Below, in pieces: positions 1 to 12,710 of a stretch of 64,000 bases of DNA. Numbering within the stretch: position 1 is the stretch's first letter; every line of letters begins with the position of its first letter. The notes under the pieces were generated by a model. It had not been told where the DNA came from. It worked only from the letters and a program-made list of their open reading frames with translations, and searched no databases. Source of the stretch: Cyrtodaria siliqua (taxonomy: Eukaryota > Mollusca > Bivalvia > Adapedonta > Hiatellidae); the NCBI GenBank assembly GCA_037043455.1, contig JAWPHD010003261.1, positions 62,001 to 126,000 of the forward strand. Reading direction: 5' to 3'. The position numbers were made by a program, and so were the translations under genes.

Positions 1-1080
1 TCGGGGCGAGGACAAATTTGACCCCAGGGTCACCATTTGAACAAACTTAGTAGAGGACCATAAGCTGATGCTACATATAATACATGAGAGCTCTGTGCCA
101 TGTGGTTCCAGAGAAGAAGATTTTTTTCAGTTTTTCCCTATACAAGTCTATGTTAAACTGTGACCCCCAGGGTGGGGCCAAATGTGACCCCAGGGTCACC
201 ATTTGAACAAACTTGGTAGAGGACCACAAGCTTATAGCAAATGCAAAATATTAAACCTCAGGCTCTTGCAGTTTCAGAGAAGAAGATTTTTTAAGTTTTT
301 CCCTATACATGTCTATGTAAAACAGGTGACCCTTGGGGCGGGGCCAAATGTGACCCGAGGGTCACCATTTGAACAAACTTGGTAAAGGACCATAAGCTTA
401 TAGTAAATGCAAAATATCAAACCTCTGGCTCTTGTAGTTTCCGAGAAGAAGATTTTTAAAAAAAAAATCCTATATCAGTCTATGTAAAACTGTGACCCCC
501 GGGGCGGGAACAAATTTGACCCCAGGGTCACCATTTGAACAAACTTAGTAGAGGACCATAAGCTGATGCTACATGTAATACATGAGAGCTCTGTGCCTTG
601 TGGTATCAGAGAAGAAGATTTTTTAAAGTTTTTTCCTATATGTCTATATGAAAAACATTCAAAACCTCAATATACAAACTTTGGACCCCCGGGGCACGGC
701 CATTTTTTACCCCGGGGACTTTATTTGAACAAACTTGATAGTCTAGGCGTTGGCGATCATTTTAAAAGAAAAACTGTTGAAATCTGTCCAGCGGTTCTGG
801 AGAAGAAGATTTTTTAAGGTTTCGACCATATATGGTAATGGCAGCAATCTTGGATGTAGCGCTGACCTAATTTTAACAAATCTAAAAAGCATTCATCTAA
901 GGATCATCCATGTGAAGTTTGGTCAAAATTAGCCAAGCGGTTTCTGAGGAGAAGTCGTTTGAAGAAAAGTTAACGGACGACAAGACAGACGACAGACAGA
1001 CAGACGACAGACGGACGACGGACGACAGACAACACACCATCCCATAAGCTCTGCTGGCCGTTGGCCAGTAGAGCTAAAAA
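1..1080 (+). mobile_element. HINE-B copy 1 (5' end outside window)
   Basis: The core monomers repeat every 166 bp: CACCATTTGAACAAACTT starts at 31, 197, 363 and 529, with degenerate units to about 930. An (ACGG/ACAG)n microsatellite follows at 972-1031, then the B-family 3' end: CATCCCATAAGCTCTGCTGG, arms GCTGGCC and GGCCAG, and AGAGCTAAAAA. This is the order known for Helentron-associated elements. It has no coding capacity. Confidence 0.8.
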
Positions 1081-1146
1081 AGAGAAAAATCAATCCTGCT
1101 CGCTTTATGAAAACCAGAGAACTAAACAAAAACCCAATTCTGAATA

Positions 1147-1386
1147 AGGCCGACCATAAAAAATTGTTGATTTGCTGTTTCCCTACCTACCCATGAAAAA
1201 AGTCCTTACCAAATACTTTTTATAGCAATTCTTTAACATTTTTTTTTTACTATATTTAGTGTATTTTTCTTTCATTTCGTAAGGTTTTTACTGTCTGCAG
1301 CAAAAAAAATAATCACCTACCTACCTACCCACTTATAAAATCCTGGGTCGGGAAACAGAAAACAAATATATTTTTAATGATGGCCT
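1147..1386. mobile_element. AGGCC-TIR MITE copy 1
   Basis: This is a short palindrome-ended element starting AGGCCGACC and ending ATGGCCT. Internally it has CTGTTTCCC near the left and GGGTCGGGAAACAG near the right, plus CCTACCTACC tracts. Three further copies (18794, 37264, 38597) share the layout. Confidence 0.6.
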
Positions 1387-1741
1387 AAAACAATATTTAC
1401 TAATGTGGTATTAAAATGAGTAGTGAATTGTTGTTTTTGTTGATATTAGGACCTTGACCTATATATACATACTGTTCAGAGGTTAAAGTGCTTCACAAGA
1501 AAAAACAAATTCTATTGTTCAAATGTTAACATTCTTCATAGAAAAACAAATATATGACAAAGATCAAAAAAAGGTTGAAGTATAAAGACTAAAGTATAAA
1601 GTAATTGTACAAAACATTATCCTTTTATGGCAGTACAGCCTTGAGTACAAATCAAGGGTCTAGTGTAGAAAGGCGTTAGGGGCATTCTTTATGTTATATG
1701 CATTTAACACAATTCTACACCCAACTAAATTAATTAATTAA
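1387..1741. other. Unassigned AT-rich stretch
   Basis: No reading frame, RNA gene or clear repeat end is seen between the AGGCC-MITE and the TTAA-flanked MITE. Confidence 0.4.
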
Positions 1742-2048
1742 AGAGGCACCCTTCAATTTTGCAATTATTTTTTTAACTCCAGATATTCCCTTAGTTATTC
1801 TACATAACTGGCATATTTGCGAATCATTATTATTTGAAATTATTTGAAAAGTAGAATCAATTGTTTTTGCACTTAAAGCTAATTGTTAATTATATTGCAC
1901 CAATAATTATGAAAACTTTAATGCTCTCAAATTGTATAACCTGTTATTTAGTTATACATATTAGCAGGTTTAAAGTCAAAATAATTATGGTGTCATAAAT
2001 CAATTGTTAATAGTTTATAAATATTTCAAACGACTGCTGTGTGTCCCT
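1742..2048. mobile_element. TTAA-flanked piggyBac-like MITE (copy P3)
   Basis: This 307-bp element is flanked by TTAA at 1738-1741 and 2049-2052. Its left end is AGAGGCACCCTTCAAT and its right end GCTGTGTGTCCCT, the complement of AGGGACACA. TTAA target duplication is the hallmark of piggyBac. It matches copy P1 in size once P1's insert is removed. Confidence 0.68.
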
Positions 2049-2294
2049 TTAAAGTCTGAACAGGCATAAACAAAATTAATATTCACAATGAGATTTTTTA
2101 ATTTTTTTTTTTACTAATTATTGTCAAATAAATGTGGATTGGCACACACAACTTTATTATAGAAATATTTTAAGAATTTAATTTATGCAGGTAAACAATA
2201 TAAAATTAGTGTACAGGAATAGTTACAACCCTTCTGATTACAAAAATGAAATGAGAAAATAAATGTATTTGGAATTATGAGGAACTATACTGAT

Positions 2295-3618
2295 CAGGGG
2301 CCACTTTCCGTCACTTTTGCAAACATAAACTTATTTGTCAGACAAATCTATGTATCCTGACAGTTTTTACTCTAGTTTCTATTAGGTTACCTCTTTCTGG
2401 AAATTTGACACCAAAGAATTTTGCTTTATATAAATTATCGAAGTGGCATGTGACCTTTTTATAAATAGACTAAAATGGAGAAATCATTTTGTTTACAAGC
2501 CCAGTTTCCGTCATGTTTTTTATCGAGTGATTGATACAACTAGGTCATCAACCTCCAGGCAGAGATATTTTAGCCATTAATCCCTGCCACCACACAAATC
2601 ACGTGACGATAGCTGAGGCCATGTGATTACAAAAATGGCGACACACTAGGTAATGCTTGGTACAGCAAACTCTTGCCGTAACCAATAGGCAATTGACAAT
2701 AACATCGATCATTACCTTCGAGAAGATGTTGAAAACATTCAACCTGGTTTTGGCTTGGGTGTAATCTCTTTATTAAATTTACGCACAGCTTCTGTAATGT
2801 TCTCAACGGAATACATGTTTGTTTACAAGTACTGTAACTTAGTAACCGGTGTGCATGTTTGCTAAAATAGATTATTTTTTTTTATACAAAAATTATTTTT
2901 GTACCCAGATACCATTTTTCACACTATTTTCCTATATTATGAAGAAAGCAAGTTGAAATATTGGCCTAAAAAATATTTAACCAAAATATTAAACTTAGCT
3001 AGATTTCAGCTATAAATGTGTGTGGTGGCAGTGATTACTTAACAGAAAGGGGAAGTAACCCCACTGTGGGGAATTTGCTAGGTCATGATACAGTAAAATA
3101 TTTTGAACTAAAACATGTTTGCAAGTCTAAATTCAACAATTTTATTTGTAAAAATTGTATGTTTGCATCGTTCCATCATTCACCTCGATCACTAATAATG
3201 CGCCTGGTAACGTCAATGTAATATGATCCATGCCGACAATTTACACTATAAAAATGGGTAACTCTGTGTAAATCAAACAGATACAGGTTGAACGAGTTGC
3301 TTCTCTTTGGTCAAAATATATTTCACAGTATATTTTAACTGCCTGGAGTGTGATTAAACTATGAGTGTTATATTTTTAAATAATTTATTATGTGGCAGTT
3401 TGCGGCATCCCCAATGCCATATAAGGAAGTAAACACAATTTTCGGAGAAATCCCTTTTGTTTTTGTACCGCTTATTTACTTTTTGGTTGTTTCTTCTGTT
3501 TCCAATCGTCAGTGCTAAACGTCTGTCAATAAGTAACATCGTGCAAGTAATTTGCAGTGTAAAAACAGTTTTTAAAGGAGAATGACGGAAACTGGGCTTG
3601 GATGGAAACTGGCCCCTA
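2295..3618. mobile_element. CAGGG-TIR DNA element with two nested inverted repeats
   Basis: The ends are CAGGGGCCACTTTCCGTCA and its approximate complement GGAAACTGGCCCCT. A second, perfect inverted pair lies inside: AGCCCAGTTTCCGTCAT near 2499 and ATGACGGAAACTGGGCT near 3581. The size, about 1.3 kb, matches the other CAGGG elements here. No transposase frame is present, and a target duplication is not clear. Confidence 0.6.
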
Positions 3619-4640
3619 ACCAGTACAAAATGGCAAAAAAAAAAAGTTCTTAATAAACTGAATTTAATTATCTATAGGTTGAAAAATGAAAGTAAATCAA
3701 CAACAAAATTTAATATGACATGAAATATTAGGAATTATGAGAAAACAACAAAATGACAATTTTTATTTACAGTTAATAAAAGCTTCTAAATAAACTGAAT
3801 TTATCTGTGTTCAAAAAATGGAAGACAACCAAACAAGTGTTAGACATGGAATGTTAGACATGTAATGACCAAAATTCTGCTTAATATATCCATTACAAAT
3901 AATAAATGGAATGGCTTGGTTAAAATGCATCATATAACTATAGTATGCCCACCTTAACATCTATGATCGAGTCACAATCATCTGCTTGCTTAGTAATCGG
4001 TTAATCAAGATTAAATACATATCTATTTCATGACATGCACAGATTCAGGTGGGGTGGGGGAGGGGTGATGCCCCAAACCCCCAATTAACATCTGAGAAGT
4101 TATGAAAGTGCATTTGAAGCAGTACGTTTTTTCGCTTGTCAACTTTTTAAAAAAAAAGTTACGACCCCCTAATGTCAAATACTGTATCCGCCCCTGCATG
4201 GTTACACTAAAAAATTCCTCCCAGAGGCATAATATATTTATAAACATATTAACATCAATATATCATTCCTCTCAGTGTATTGGAGTAGCCTTTAAAGGAC
4301 ACTTATCATGGGTGTAAAAGTGGGCAATAAAGTTGTCAACATGTATATGATATTAGTTGTTCATGTAACAACCCCAATATTATCATAAAACGATTTCCCT
4401 CCACACTGGCAAGATATCACACTAACACAAGCACTTATTCTGCACCCTGTCATTACTCATTCTCACATACTGCTCTCACCAGTCTACTATAGATTTATAA
4501 AAATAAAATTCTATTATAATCCAATAGGAGTAGATTATTCTATACATTTGATGTAATTTGCTCTTTCAAAAATTTAGTTTGATTTATTTTACATCGATGT
4601 AACGAAAGCTGTCTGAACTTATCTAAATTACTCTCAATGT
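3619..4640. other. Unassigned AT-rich stretch with fragments of repeats
   Basis: No gene is visible. A segment at 4020-4200 looks like a decayed MITE (CCCCAAACCCCC on one side, TATCCGCCCCTG on the other). Confidence 0.35.
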
Positions 4641-4760
4641 CTTCCTGGTCAGTACTAGTACTAGGCAAATGCAGATAAAGTGTCTTGCTCAGGGACACAA
4701 CACATATGGTCATGGCTGGGATTGAACCCACAACTTTTCGATCATGGGTCCAATGCTCCC
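4640..4760 (-). mobile_element. Degenerate tRNA-derived SINE fragment
   Basis: The minus strand carries a pol III B box (GGGTTCAATCCC) followed by GTGTCCCTGAGCAAGACACT, a core widespread in invertebrate tRNA-derived SINEs. The A-box half is poorly preserved and no target duplication was found. Confidence 0.55.
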
Positions 4761-4996
4761 TACAGAGTTCCATTTTCAAACTTTCAAAAGTTTATTTGCA
4801 ACTAAACATTTATTTTTTCAACAGAAAGATCAAATTATGTTAAATATATCAAAATACACAAAATCCATTCTATAACTTGTAGTAATGCTTCAAAGACAAA
4901 TGTTTAAGAGTTGGAAGAAATAAAGAGCAGGCAAGGACCCAAGATGGGTGCATCTTCCAAGAACAGTTGGGAAGATATCTTATATCCATCTATTAA

Positions 4997-6908
4997 AGGG
5001 ACACATGGCAACCTTGAGTTTTATTTAAACATTAAAATTTGCTCCTCGATATAGTTATCCTGTGTCATTTTGACTTTGAAATTGTTTGCATATAATTAAA
5101 TAACAAGAGGTCAATGACCTTGAAGCTCTACTGATTGATTTTGATTTCAGGAAGTAGTCGCTACAGACTTGTTTTTTGAAAATCTATTTTTAACCGTGGC
5201 GGCCATCTTGAATTTCAGGCCGACCTGAAATTTTGCTAAGATCAATAAGACATTAAGAGCAACATTCCTGTAAAGTTTCATGAAAATCCGTCAGGTAGTT
5301 TCAAAGAAGTAGTCGCTACAAGTTTTCATTATATAACTCTATGTAAACAAAGCAGCCATGTTTAAGGTCAAATCAAAACGATTTTCGACAAGGACCAACA
5401 TCATGTCATACTGATCATTTTAGAAAAAGTCCCATATCAATATCTCTTATTGTTTTTGGGAAGTAGTCGCTACAAATTTATTTATTTTAAATCTATTTTT
5501 AGCTATGGCGGCCATCTTGAATTTCCGGCCGACCTGAAATTTTTCTAGGATCAACTAGACATCAAGAGCAACATTCCTGTGAAGTTTCATGAACATCCGT
5601 CAAGTAGTTTCAGAGGAGTAGTCGCTACAAGTTTTTACTATATAACTCTATGTAACCAAAGATGGCCACTGGCAGCCATGTTTAACGTCGAATCAAAATA
5701 ATTTTCCACAAGGATCTACATCATGTCATGCTGATCATTTTAGAAAAAGTCCCATATCAATATCACTTATAGTTTTCAAGAAGTAGTCGCTACAAACTTA
5801 TTTTTTAAAAATCTATTTTTAGCTGTGACGGCCATCTTGAATTTCCGGCCGACCTGAAATTTTGATAGGATCAATTAGACATCAAGAGCAACATTCCTGT
5901 AAAGTTTCATGACAATCCGCCAAGTAGTTTCAGAGGAGTAGTCGCTACAAGTTTTTACTATATAACTCTATGTAAACAAAGATGGCCGCTGGCAGCCATG
6001 TTTAACGTTGAATCAAAACGATTTTTGTCTAGGATCAACATCATGTAATGCTGATCATTTTAGAAAAAGTCCCATATCAATATCACTTATAGTTTTCAAG
6101 AAGTAGTCGCTACAAACTTATTTTTTAAAAATCTATTTTTAGCTGTGACGGCCATCTTGAATTTCCGGCCGACCTGAAATTTTTCTAGGATCAATTAGAC
6201 ATCAAGAGCAACATTCCTGTAAAGTTTCATGACAATCCGCCAAGTAGTTTCAGAGAAGTAGTCGCTACAAGTTTTTACTATATAACTCTATGTAAACAAA
6301 GATGGCCGCTGGCAGCCATGTTTAACGTTGAATCAAAACGATTTTTGACTAGGATCAACATCATGTCATGCTGATCATTTTAGAAAAAGTCCCATATCAA
6401 TATCACTTATAGTTTTCAAGAAGAAGTCGCTACAAACTTGTATTTTAAAACTCTATTTTTAGCTTTGGCGGCCATCTTGGATTTCACATCAACATGAATT
6501 TTTGCTAGGATCAACTAGACTTTATGGGCAACATTTCTGTAAAGTTTCATGAATATCCATCCAGTAGTTTCAGCTGTGAAGTCGCTACAAATAAAAGTTT
6601 ACGGACAGACAGACGGACAGACGGACAGACGGACAGACGGACGGACGACGGACACCGCACCACGGCATAAGCTCCGCTGATCTCTGATCAGTTGAGCTAA
6701 AAAAATAAGTTTTCAATTTTCTTCGTTATTTCACCATTTTTTTAAAATATATTATTGGTGCAATATTATAAAAAGATAGTAATATGTAAAAACAATTTGC
6801 TTTGAACAATTCTAATAATTAATGTTAATGATTGAACAAATGCAACATAAGAGAAAAACAAATGGGACGCCGTGAGTTTTAAAAAAATCAAGATTGCCGT
6901 GTGTCCCT
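4997..6908. mobile_element. piggyBac-like MITE P1, split by HINE-A1
   Basis: The left end TTAA|AGGGACACATGGCAA is at 4993 and the right end TGTGTCCCT|TTAA at 6909-6912. Without the HINE-A copy at 5102-6701 the remainder is about 310 bp, the same as P3. This fixes the order of insertion: MITE first, HINE later. Confidence 0.75.
5102..6701 (+). mobile_element. HINE-A copy 1
   Basis: The head is ACAAGAGGTCAATGACCTTG with sub-terminal AGCTCTACTGAT. The core monomers begin near 5151, 5461, 5781, 6101 and 6421 (320-bp unit built of two ~160-bp halves). A GACAGACGG microsatellite at 6601-6650 is followed by the terminal hairpin and GAGCTAAAAA. It is non-coding and closely related to the copies at 22856 and 52167, which have fewer core units. 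Confidence 0.85.
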
Positions 6909-7269
6909 TTAAATTATGGCTCTTTCATCATCAAAGAAAAGGTCAAGTCCCCTTAAATGATGAGTGATATAATAAAACAAATAGTTAGGTCATCAAATGA
7001 ATAGAATAAAGCCATTTTTGTTCATTCTCGCTTGCCAGAGTATATCCCACTTGACTGGACAGTTGTAACTCCGCACATAATTAACTCTTTAGATGTGAGA
7101 ATGTGGTTTTGTCTTTTTTTAAAAAGTTTGAAAGTTAACCCTTACCACTTTACTTAAAAAGATCCATCCCTGAATAGATACGTAAATACAAATGGTTCAC
7201 GGTGTTACTCATTCTTCATACAGTAACACCTCAAAACTTATATATAGATATATGTTCATGTGTTCACAA
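6909..7269. other. Unassigned stretch
   Basis: This is AT-rich sequence between two piggyBac-like MITEs, with no gene, RNA or clear repeat end. Confidence 0.35.
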
Positions 7270-7527
7270 ATCTTGAAGTTGATATCAATTTTAAAATTAG
7301 CACCTCAAATAATGCAGTATCATTTTGACTTTACATCTGCTTGCATACATTTAAATAAAAGTTAATACAACTTTAAAACTGGAAACTGTTCTTCATTTTC
7401 ATTCCTCGACTTCAAATATTGGTGTAATATATAATGAACAATATGTTCAAATAATTACAATAAATGATGTGCAAGAATGCAAGTTTGTAGGATATCAACG
7501 TGACACTCCAGATTGCCACGTGTCCCT
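7270..7527. mobile_element. piggyBac-like MITE P2 (left end lost)
   Basis: The right end ATTGCCACGTGTCCCT with TTAA at 7528-7531 matches P1 and P3. The interior (CATTTTGACTTTACATC..TTGCATA) resembles P1, but no left terminus with TTAA is visible. Confidence 0.55.
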
Positions 7528-7531
7528 TTAA

Positions 7532-8326
7532 GGGTTCATTTCTGTGCACTTGACTTCTTTACTAACTGAACACTAGCCGCTACCAGAATCATGACACTGA
7601 ATATAGAAGCAGCACTAGCACCCTTAACCAAGTTATTGTTCTTTGGTTCAACAAAATACGAGATAATTTTAGCACTAAATCACTACCATTATCTGGTTTT
7701 ACTTAGTCTTGCGATTATAATAATTATAATAATCTATAACAACAAAATCATATGTATTTTCAAGAACTTATATAAAATGATGTCTGAAAATAAACTAGGG
7801 GTAGTTCTCTCTTGCACTCGTTACTAATATCATTATCATACTCCTAAGGCACGTTATTGATGCAACTATGGCAACGAGAAAAAAAAGTGAATTATAAGAA
7901 CTGATTCACGATCTTTTGAAAACTTGTGTAGTTTTAAATGCTGGTGAATGTCAAATTAACCATAAAGCGCTTCATGGAATTTGCCTTTTACTACGGCATG
8001 AATGTCAAAAAACGTGGATCAATTCTTAATTGTCAACATCGAGAAAAATAACCTGATTCCAACAATAATCACATACCTCACCACACCAGCGCTGAACTAA
8101 TATTTTCTTTATTGCATTTTCTCAGCCGCCATTCTCTCTTCTAAACAGGGACTCAGACCACAACACAAAATATTACAAAAGACATTTCTTTATAATATAA
8201 AAACATTCAAGCTATATTATATAAACGATCACATAGGATTTGACACTTTTAAAATACTGTACATAAATATCAAACATATCTTTAAAAGGCACGTCAAAAG
8301 GACTAAATAAATCATATCAAAATACT
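7532..8326. other. Unassigned stretch
   Basis: A 78-codon frame at 7591-7827 is low-complexity (AT-rich, poly-Ile) and not supported as a gene. Nothing else is recognised. Confidence 0.35.
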
Positions 8327-8833
8327 AGAAGGGTGTTCTGCGGAACACATGTGTCGCATGTTGCTTTGTCAGTATAACAAGGTTTTTTGGACCCAGATAA
8401 ATGACCTTGACAAACTGGCCTGACTAAGTTTTCGTGAATAAAAAAAAGAGTATTTAACCCATATGACCTTCAGTGTGACCTTGACCTTTATATTTTAGTA
8501 TGGTCAAGTATATATTGAAAGTTTGATGAAGAAATATCAAGAAATGTGAACATTATAGCCAACGTTAAGTTTTCGTGAAGAAAACATGAGTATTTAACCC
8601 ATATAATGACCTTCAGTGTGACCTTGACCTTTATATTTTAGTATGGTCATGTCGATGTTGTCATAATGAGTATATATTTAAAGTTTGATGAAGAAATATC
8701 ACGAAATGAGAAAGTTATAGCCAACTTTAAGTTTTCGTGACGGACGGACTGACTGATGGACTGACAAACGGACGGACGACAAAGTGATCCCTATGTATCG
8801 CATTTTTCTTCAAAAATGAGACACAAAAACTAG
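8327..8833 (+). mobile_element. HINE-D copy 1
   Basis: The head is ACTAGAAGGGTGTTCTGCGG. Core monomers contain GACCTTCAGTGTGACCTTGA, repeated at about 8464 and 8609. An (ACGG)n run follows near 8740-8780. It passes directly into the next element's ACTAGA head. Confidence 0.65.
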
Positions 8834-9574
8834 ACGGGGTTGTTTTTGTAACAAACTAGACGGGGTTGTTTTTTGTAACAAAAACATGTCTCCCCCACAA
8901 TTTATGAACCAACCTGGCTGAAAGTTGCGCTCTGCATGTCGTCTCGATATGGTGAGCATTTGTGCGAAGTTATTTCAAAATCCCTCAAGCGGTTCAAGAG
9001 ATATGGAGTGGACACGAAATATAGTGCATATGACCTCCTACCTCTTTGACCTTGACTGGATGTGGGCTGGAAGTTGTGCTCTGCAAGTCGTCTCGATATG
9101 GTGAACATTTGTGCCAAGTTATTTCAAACTCCCTCAAGCGGTTCAAGAGATATGGAGAGGACACGAAATATAGTGCATATGACCTTCGACCTCTAAATTT
9201 GACCTTGACCTTGAATGGACGTGGCTGGAAGCTATGCTCTGCACGTTGTCTCGATATGGTGAAGTTGTGCCAAGTTATTTCAAAATCCCTCGACCGGTTC
9301 AAGAGATATGGAGGACACGAAATATAGTGCATATGACCTTCGACCTCTAAGTGTGACCTTGACCTTCAACTGACATGGCTGGAAGTTACGATATGCACGT
9401 CGTCTCGATAGGGTGAACATTTGTGGCAAGTTATTTCAAAATCCCTCAAGCGGTTCAAGAGATATGGTGGAGACACGATTTGTGACGGACAGATGTGACG
9501 GACAGATATCCATACAGACAGACATCCAAGCTAAAAACAATATGTCTCCCCAGTATGGGGGGAAGACATAATCG
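8834..9574 (+). mobile_element. HINE-E
   Basis: The head AACTAGACGGGGTTGTTTTT is present twice in tandem, followed by ACATGTCTCCCCC. About four core monomers of ~155 bp (GGCTGGAAGTT boxes near 8913, 9065, 9222, 9378) carry CCCTCAAGCGGTTCAAGAGA. A short GACGGACAGA tract leads to the terminal hairpin, with arms TATGTCTCCCC and GGGGGGAAGACATA. Long frames here on both strands arise only from the tandem repetition. Confidence 0.75.
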
Positions 9575-10975
9575 GGAACAGAGGTATCTTTGTTAATTAC
9601 TCAACCAAAATTTAGAAACAATATGCCTACATACATGTCATTAATTTGCAAACTATAACAAGTTTTCAGGAATGTATTTTATTTTTTTCAAATGAACCTT
9701 ATTCATGATATTTGAACTATTTTTCAGTTCTCATCTTTCATTGTTTATTCTTCAAATAAAAAGAACTGGAACTATTACGACTGATGGTGATAAATACCCC
9801 CACTTTTTGATAGAGCTTATGAGAATGGGCAAAACCAAGAATAAGATCATCAGTTGTTATAATTTACATATATGTGTATGAAGTTTGGGAACAACCCATT
9901 CAAAACTGTTTGAGAAATGCAAGTAATAAAAATGTTATGCGATCTATAGGTCTGAATGTATTACGGGACGCGAAGCGATGTTACAGACAATGCGATTCCT
10001 TTATATACCTCTTCACATTGGGAGGCAGGGGAATTATCTTGAATATTATTAATTATGGCAATTTTCTAACAACTCTGGATAATAAACTGTTCATATACTT
10101 ACGAGAATACTGAAGAAAGCTCCTCAGTAACAAAATCTTCTATATTTGTTTCCGATTTGTTTCTGAGTTACTTGTCCTATGTAATATCTGAATGGTCAAA
10201 CTGACAGATTGTTAAAGAATTTATCTGACTTTCTACTCGTCCTGCATTTATTAGTATTCGTCACGGCGAACGGACGTGCCCTGTTTATGTCCTATATACA
10301 CAATCGCTCAAAGTGGGCAAATTACAGTTAAAAAAGCTCCCGGTCTCTATTTCCATGGATTTACATGTATGCTACCGTAACCAAATTTCACTAACCAACA
10401 ATGATCCCCACAGTTTATTCTAGCACTAGGAAACTTGGGAATGGTACCAGTACTCATTCAACTATGATAAATTGCATTTTTCCCCATTACATTGAGAATT
10501 TTTGACTATCAAACAAAAGCAATAGTTTATGCTTAAAATTACTTTGCAAACACATTACCATGTATACATTCTCTTGTAGTATTTCATCACCCCCACCTAA
10601 ATAATATATTTTCCCCTTCCTCTGTTTAAAATGTCACTCTAAATATTTAAAAGCAGCTAGGGCCTCGTCAAGAGAATGTATGACATACAACATTCACATA
10701 CTGGAATAAACCAGCTACTGGGAATTTTATGTTTTTGAGACCATGACCTTTATATATTGGTGTGATCTCTTGAATTTTGTCAAAATGTATAGTAAATGTA
10801 GGTTTGGCATTTGTAAAGTTTTGAATATCAACATGTATTTCCCTTCTCCCATTGTAAACAAACGGGATATTTTGAAATCCAGCGCCAAGTCTAAACATGC
10901 AAGTTTACACTCCCATAAATTACATGAATGTAATTCTTACAACTCGAACAATTCACTCACTTTTTGCTAACTAGA
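9575..10975. other. Unassigned stretch
   Basis: No supported gene is seen. Small frames at 9874, 10668 and 10743 have no recognisable motif. The first AATAAA candidates for the receptor transcript (TTTATT near 10414 and 10246) lie here. Confidence 0.35.
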
Positions 10976-11224
10976 AAGAAGGGTATTCCACTGAACACTT
11001 CAGTCGCCTGCCATGTGCTTACTATTAGGTTAAAGTTTTATGAAAAGTCAAGAGTTATTGGTCATGGGTAACAACATTCCTTCGAGTAAAATGACGATGC
11101 GTGTGAAGTTTCATGAACATAGATCAAATTATTTTTCAAGTTGTGACCAAGATTAGGTTGCAGGTTAAGTGTGATGGACAAAGTGATACCTAAGTGCCTG
11201 CCATGCTATGCAGGTGACACAAAA
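10976..11224 (+). mobile_element. HINE-D copy 2 (short)
   Basis: The head is GAAGGGTATTCCACTGAACA followed by CAGTCGCCTGCC. The core includes GTGAAGTTTCATGAACATAG. The 3' end is GTGCCTGCCATG / ATGCAGGTGACAC then AAAAA, complementary to the CGCCTGCC of the head. Confidence 0.6.
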
Positions 11225-11615
11225 ATGTGTTTAAAATGCATTTGTTCAAATTCTCCCTACTGTGTTCATATTGGGACTGCTCTGTTTTCTTTGTAAGGCA
11301 CCATTTATCGGACCAAAATCAGAGGCAAATATTGATTTTAAAAGATTATCAAAGCATGAACACTGATCACGAGATGTGATTTAACGCATTAAATGTAGGT
11401 ATAAAGTTATTTACATTAGTCTGTATACACTCTGTAGCCTTGTTTATCCTTTCAATGGGTGTGAGCTATATGCATATAAAAATAGAATGCAGATAGTATC
11501 TTAAAGCCTTTATCTGACAATTTGTTAGAAAATCTGATGGCATCTTGGAGCTCGCATCTGACAATTTGCTGTAAAATCCTCACTAAATAATTGTCAACTA
11601 TAGCAGACACGTGGA
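11225..11615 (-). other. Probable 3' UTR of the receptor gene
   Basis: This is non-coding sequence directly after the stop codon. It holds a short imprecise direct repeat (ATCTGACAATTTG near 11514 and near 11566). No canonical AATAAA (TTTATT on the plus strand) occurs here; the nearest are near 10414 and 10246, below HINE-D2. The transcript may therefore run through HINE-D2 or use a variant signal. Confidence 0.45.
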
Positions 11616-11807
11616 CTATCGTTTAAACTGAACTTCTGCATATTCCACAGGTTGAAGATGTTTTGATTTTCTTGGATTTCTGGGGGGATCTTTTACCAAA
11701 TCCAGTTCTGCGTAGTGTAGTTCTTTGCCTGCCCGGGGTTTGGGCTTTGGTTTAAGCGGAATTTCTGATCCGTTTTCTGATATATTTTCATCATCACTCG
11801 ACCTTAC
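11616..11807 (-). CDS. Terminal exon: cytoplasmic tail with two ITIM-type motifs and stop
   Basis: The exon is 192 nt, 63 codons plus TAG (11618-11616). The acceptor is a T-rich tract ending GCTGTAG above 11807, and entry is phase 0. Order along the tail is an acidic start VRSSDDENIS, a proline/lysine stretch IPLKPKPKPR (possible SH3 ligand), ITIM 1 ELHYAELDL (Y32), a basic segment PPRNPRKSK, ITIM 2 PVEYAEVQF (Y56) and the end FKR. Both tyrosines fit (I/V/L/S)xYxx(L/V/I). Their 24-residue spacing suits tandem SH2 binding by SHP-1/SHP-2-like phosphatases, as known for vertebrate inhibitory receptors. No other open frame explains such a motif pair by chance this well. Confidence 0.88.
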   Translation of the reverse strand, partial: VRSSDDENISENGSEIPLKPKPKPRAGKELHYAELDLVKDPPRNPRKSKHLQPVEYAEVQFKR

Positions 11808-12710
11808 CTACAGCACAAAAAAATAGAAAGAATTTCATTTTGATCTGGTCATGGCATTTTTGCATTTAAAAAAAAAAAAAATGCAATATATCTGCATGCC
11901 CCTTTTGTCCCCTATTTTGAATGATTATAGAATAATTATCACGCTCATGCAGTAAAATGAGTAATTAGTTAATTTAATAATGGCGTACCAAGTATTTCCA
12001 TCAAAAGTTTGTAATACCAATATATGATTATATGCATGAACAATTTTGAGAGCTTAGAAATGTCTGCAGCCATGACCAATGCAAAATTCTTTCAAATATT
12101 TTTTTGTTCAATAACTCGCTCAGCGTGAATCTTCTCTCCAATACCACAATGACGACTATTGTTGCTAGTATATATATATATTATACTACTAGTGTTAAAA
12201 CTAGTTACAACTAAACAACAATCAGTTAAGAACACAAAGTAGAAAAAGATAAAATAGAAGGAAAACAAAGCTTCTGTTTCCTGTCCTTTGATGAACACAG
12301 TTTTATGTTGTTTGAATTAAATACAAAAAAGGAGACGTTTTTATCCTTATAAATATGACATTTGATTTCATTTTGAAAAACAATCCACTTTTGGAAAACA
12401 AGGTATAAAGTATAACGAGTGAAATCAAATCAAATAATTATGCCAACTATCTTAGAGATGCAAAATTTAAAGTATGGAAAATTATAATACAACCAAAAAC
12501 GTGTGACAAAATTCAACAAAACGTGAATTGTGTAAAAAACAAAACGTGTAAAACCAAAATACTATGAAATAGAATGCTACATAAAAAAGAAATTAACATG
12601 AAGTCTTGCAGACATCTCTAAGCTATCTACAAAAACGATAATAATAGTCATGCGAAGGACAGAAATATGAATTAACATATATACAAGGATGCCATATTCC
12701 TGTAAATAAA
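11808..12710 (-). other. Intronic stretch of the receptor gene
   Basis: This AT-rich part of the last intron has no repeat ends or exon-like blocks seen. A (TA)n run at 12168-12182 is followed by ACTAGT-containing sequence. Confidence 0.4.

Noticed and set aside
8902..9332. Overlapping open frames on both strands in HINE-E
   Set aside because: They are tandem monomers with no stop in some frames, with no domain, and mirrored on the opposite strand.
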